Shown piece by piece: positions 62,030 to 64,000 of a stretch of DNA of 64,000 nucleotides. The notes under the pieces were generated by a model, which was given only the letters and a program-made list of their open reading frames with translations, did no database searches and had not been told where the DNA came from. Position 1 is the stretch's first letter. Every line of letters begins with the position of its first letter. Source of the DNA: Exobasidium rhododendri. Its lineage: Eukaryota; Basidiomycota; Exobasidiomycetes; Exobasidiales; Exobasidiaceae. The stretch is taken from positions 62,001-126,000 of the forward strand of contig CP110632.1 of assembly GCA_026210745.1 (NCBI GenBank), written 5' to 3'. Both the position numbers and the translations under genes were made by a program.

Positions 62030-64000
62030 ATGACGATGGTGTCGAGTAACGAAAGAATTCCCTCGATCATCCCAGCAGTGAGAGATTCGGGAAAGGAGCA
62101 CGCAGAACGAACCTACCGAAAAGTTGTCATCTGCTTGGACGGAACCGGAGACGAGTTCGACGCTGACAACTCCAACGTAGTCAAGTGAGTGGAAGAGGTG
62201 ACAGGGTTCGTCGTGGGTGGACCCATGCTGACATCACTTCATTCATGCCAGATTCTTCGCCGCTCTCAAGAAAGACGACCCCACGCAGCTCTGCTACTAT
62301 CAAAGTGGAGTGGGAACGTACTCCAACAGCTATGGGGGAAGTCTGAAGGGTGGAGTATCGGCTGCTCTGGACATGGCGGTGGGTGCTTCCCTCGGAACTC
62401 ATGTTCGTGAGGCCTACAGCTTCTTGATGCAAAACTATCGAGAGGGTGACAAGATCTGCCTGTATGGCTTCTCTCGAGGTGCGTACACTGCCCGTGCGCT
62501 AGCTGGTATGCTTCACAAGGTCGGACTGTTGCCTGCCCACAACCAGGCGCAGATTACGTTTGCATACAAGTGGTGCGTGGATCGTTGCATGAGATTCTCG
62601 ATTACCCCAATTGACAACGATGCTCTGTGATTCCCAGGTACAAGGATGACACGGCCAATGGATGGAAGATGAGCACCGACTTCAAGAGGACGTTCTCCAT
62701 CGACGTCAGCGTCTACTTTCTCGGCTGCTGGGACACTGTCGCCAGCGTGGGCATCATTCCGAGGTATGTTTGTTTTTCCCGTTGCGTGTTGTTGTGAGCG
62801 AGAGTGTGGTGTGCTGACGTGATGATCGACGGTGTCCCAGGATTCTGCCCTTTGCCAAGACGAACAACGCCGCAGTCACACACTTCCGACATGCTCTTGC
62901 GCTCGATGAGAGGAGGGCGAAGTTCAAGGCCAACCATTGGTATCAACGTGGACCCAAGGCTGTCGGTAGTGCGAGACACACGCAAGAAGCAGCGATGGAC
63001 AGCAGCATTCCCGAAAAGACGAGCAGTGAAAGAGAGCAAGAGACACGAAAGATTCGAGAAGGTCTAGAGAAGGCATTCGACTCGCATGAGAAGCGTCAAA
63101 GTTGGAGTCGAAACGCCATGGCACCGCTCAATCGTCCGTCTTTGGGCTTCTTTGGCGAAATTCCAGAGGCAGTGAATGCTGCTGATCTTGGCAACAGTGA
63201 AATCAAGCCAGCGGATGATGACGACACACTTGCCGGTTCTAGACGCACATCCAGTCGGAAACTCGCCTCTCACGCATTGTCCCACTCGGAGTCGTTGCCA
63301 ACTAGCCTTGGAGAAGAGCGCAAAGACCGCGCAAAGAAGGAAGACAAGCCAGTCAAGGTGCAGGTGCAGGTGCAGAAGGAGGAAGACAAAAGGGAAAAGA
63401 TGCAGGACGAGCTCATGAAACAGTTTCTCCAAGCTGATGCACGAGAGTACGGCTGGCACGAAAAGGAGACTGACGTGCTGGAGGTGAGTGGCGTAGCAGA
63501 GCATCCCTTGGCAAATCGCTTGCTGAATCGCGACTGCTTCCCCATGTAATATTAATGACGCACAGGTCTGGTTTCTCGGCTGTCACGCTGACTGCGGCGG
63601 TGGCGCTGTACCAAACGAGACACGTCACATGCTGTCTCGAATACCGCTTCGATGGATGTTGAGGCAGACGTTTGCCTGTGATACAGGCTTGTTGTTCCAC
63701 TCGGACGTCTTGGCAGAGCACGGTTTGGACGTGGAGACGATGTGGCCTATTCTGACGAAGCGAGAAGCTCCCTGCGTTGGACCTGCCCCGACGGCACTCG
63801 ATCGGTATGCCAAGAGTGATCTGCCAAGTCTAGCTGCTCGAAGGCTCTCCTACCGAAGAAGGTCTCTTGCCGGCCCCATGGCAGCAGCAACAGAAGAGGT
63901 AGCGCCACCCATCATCGACGAGAGCTTCAGCTGTAACTCCTACAAAGAGAACGACCCGGAATGCCTGCCGGAGCATTATGAAGACTACTTTGACTCGCTT
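62030..64000 (+). CDS. DUF2235 alpha/beta hydrolase-like protein (partial, 3' end outside window)
   Basis: Five exons join in frame up to the right edge: 62030-62184, 62252-62572, 62638-62763, 62841-63483 and 63566-64000 (560 codons so far). The DUF2235 core is clear: VVICLDGTGDEFD, the YYQSGVGTYSNSYGG block, the nucleophile region ICLYGFSRGAYTARALAGMLHKVGLL (G-F-S-R-G), VYFLGCWDTVASVG and, after the last intron, VWFLGCHADCGGG, a family block usually close to the previous one. In between lies a charged, low-complexity insertion of about 130 residues coded by exon 4 (62990-63400, with KVQVQVQKEE). Bacterial relatives include phospholipase effectors; the fungal role is unknown. Confidence 0.88.

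Overview
The window is eukaryotic and almost certainly fungal. Genes are split by many short introns (mostly 54-85 nt, GTGAGT-like donors, CTAAC/CTGAC-like branch sites). TATA boxes lie 50-130 nt before start codons. The gene families are typical of filamentous or dimorphic fungi: a Zn2Cys6 regulator, DAL5-type and DHA2 MFS carriers, a Ppo oxylipin synthase, a GMC oxidoreductase, a Baeyer-Villiger monooxygenase, an Ecl1-like protein and a DUF2235 protein. The large tandem array of small secreted proteins resembles effector clusters of smut-related basidiomycetes (Ustilaginomycotina). That placement is an inference; the sequence carries no decisive marker.

1-29 kb is an ordinary, enzyme-rich region. 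In order it holds: a flavin amine oxidase cut by the left edge, an Ecl1-like zinc protein, an MDR oxidoreductase convergent with a Zn2Cys6 transcription factor, a GNAT acetyltransferase, an AAAP amino-acid transporter, a divergent small secreted protein, a DAL5-type MFS carrier, a Baeyer-Villiger monooxygenase divergent from an HSL-type ester hydrolase, a secreted GMC oxidoreductase, a second alpha/beta hydrolase, an acyltransferase-3 membrane protein, a second divergent secreted protein and a flavin monooxygenase.

29.6-35.0 kb and 45.1-57.4 kb are two blocks of head-to-tail, intronless, plus-strand genes for small secreted proteins: 6 intact genes plus one remnant, then 14 intact genes. All 20 have a signal peptide, a first Cys soon after it, and the signature [FY]-W-[LI]-x5-C near the C-terminus. 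All but one have exactly two Cys in the mature part. Three sequence types (A, B, C) can be separated, and both blocks keep the order B, then A with AKGDEC, then A with IP after the Cys. This suggests one block arose by segmental duplication, or that one array was split. No known family was recognised, and this is the best candidate in the window for an undescribed system. One Ser-rich, probably GPI-anchored protein gene sits inside block 2.

35.1-44.6 kb separates the blocks with a small metabolic group: an NmrA-like reductase, two dihydroflavonol-reductase-like enzymes, a DHA2 exporter with an apparent frame break near its end, and a DUF302 protein. Several of their promoters share a CGGAAATA-containing element. 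A short telomere-like TTAGGG stretch lies where this island meets block 2.

57.6-64 kb holds a complete 1067-aa Ppo-type fatty-acid dioxygenase/P450, convergent with the last array gene, and a DUF2235 protein cut by the right edge. I saw no rRNA, CRISPR array, convincing tRNA or transposon.
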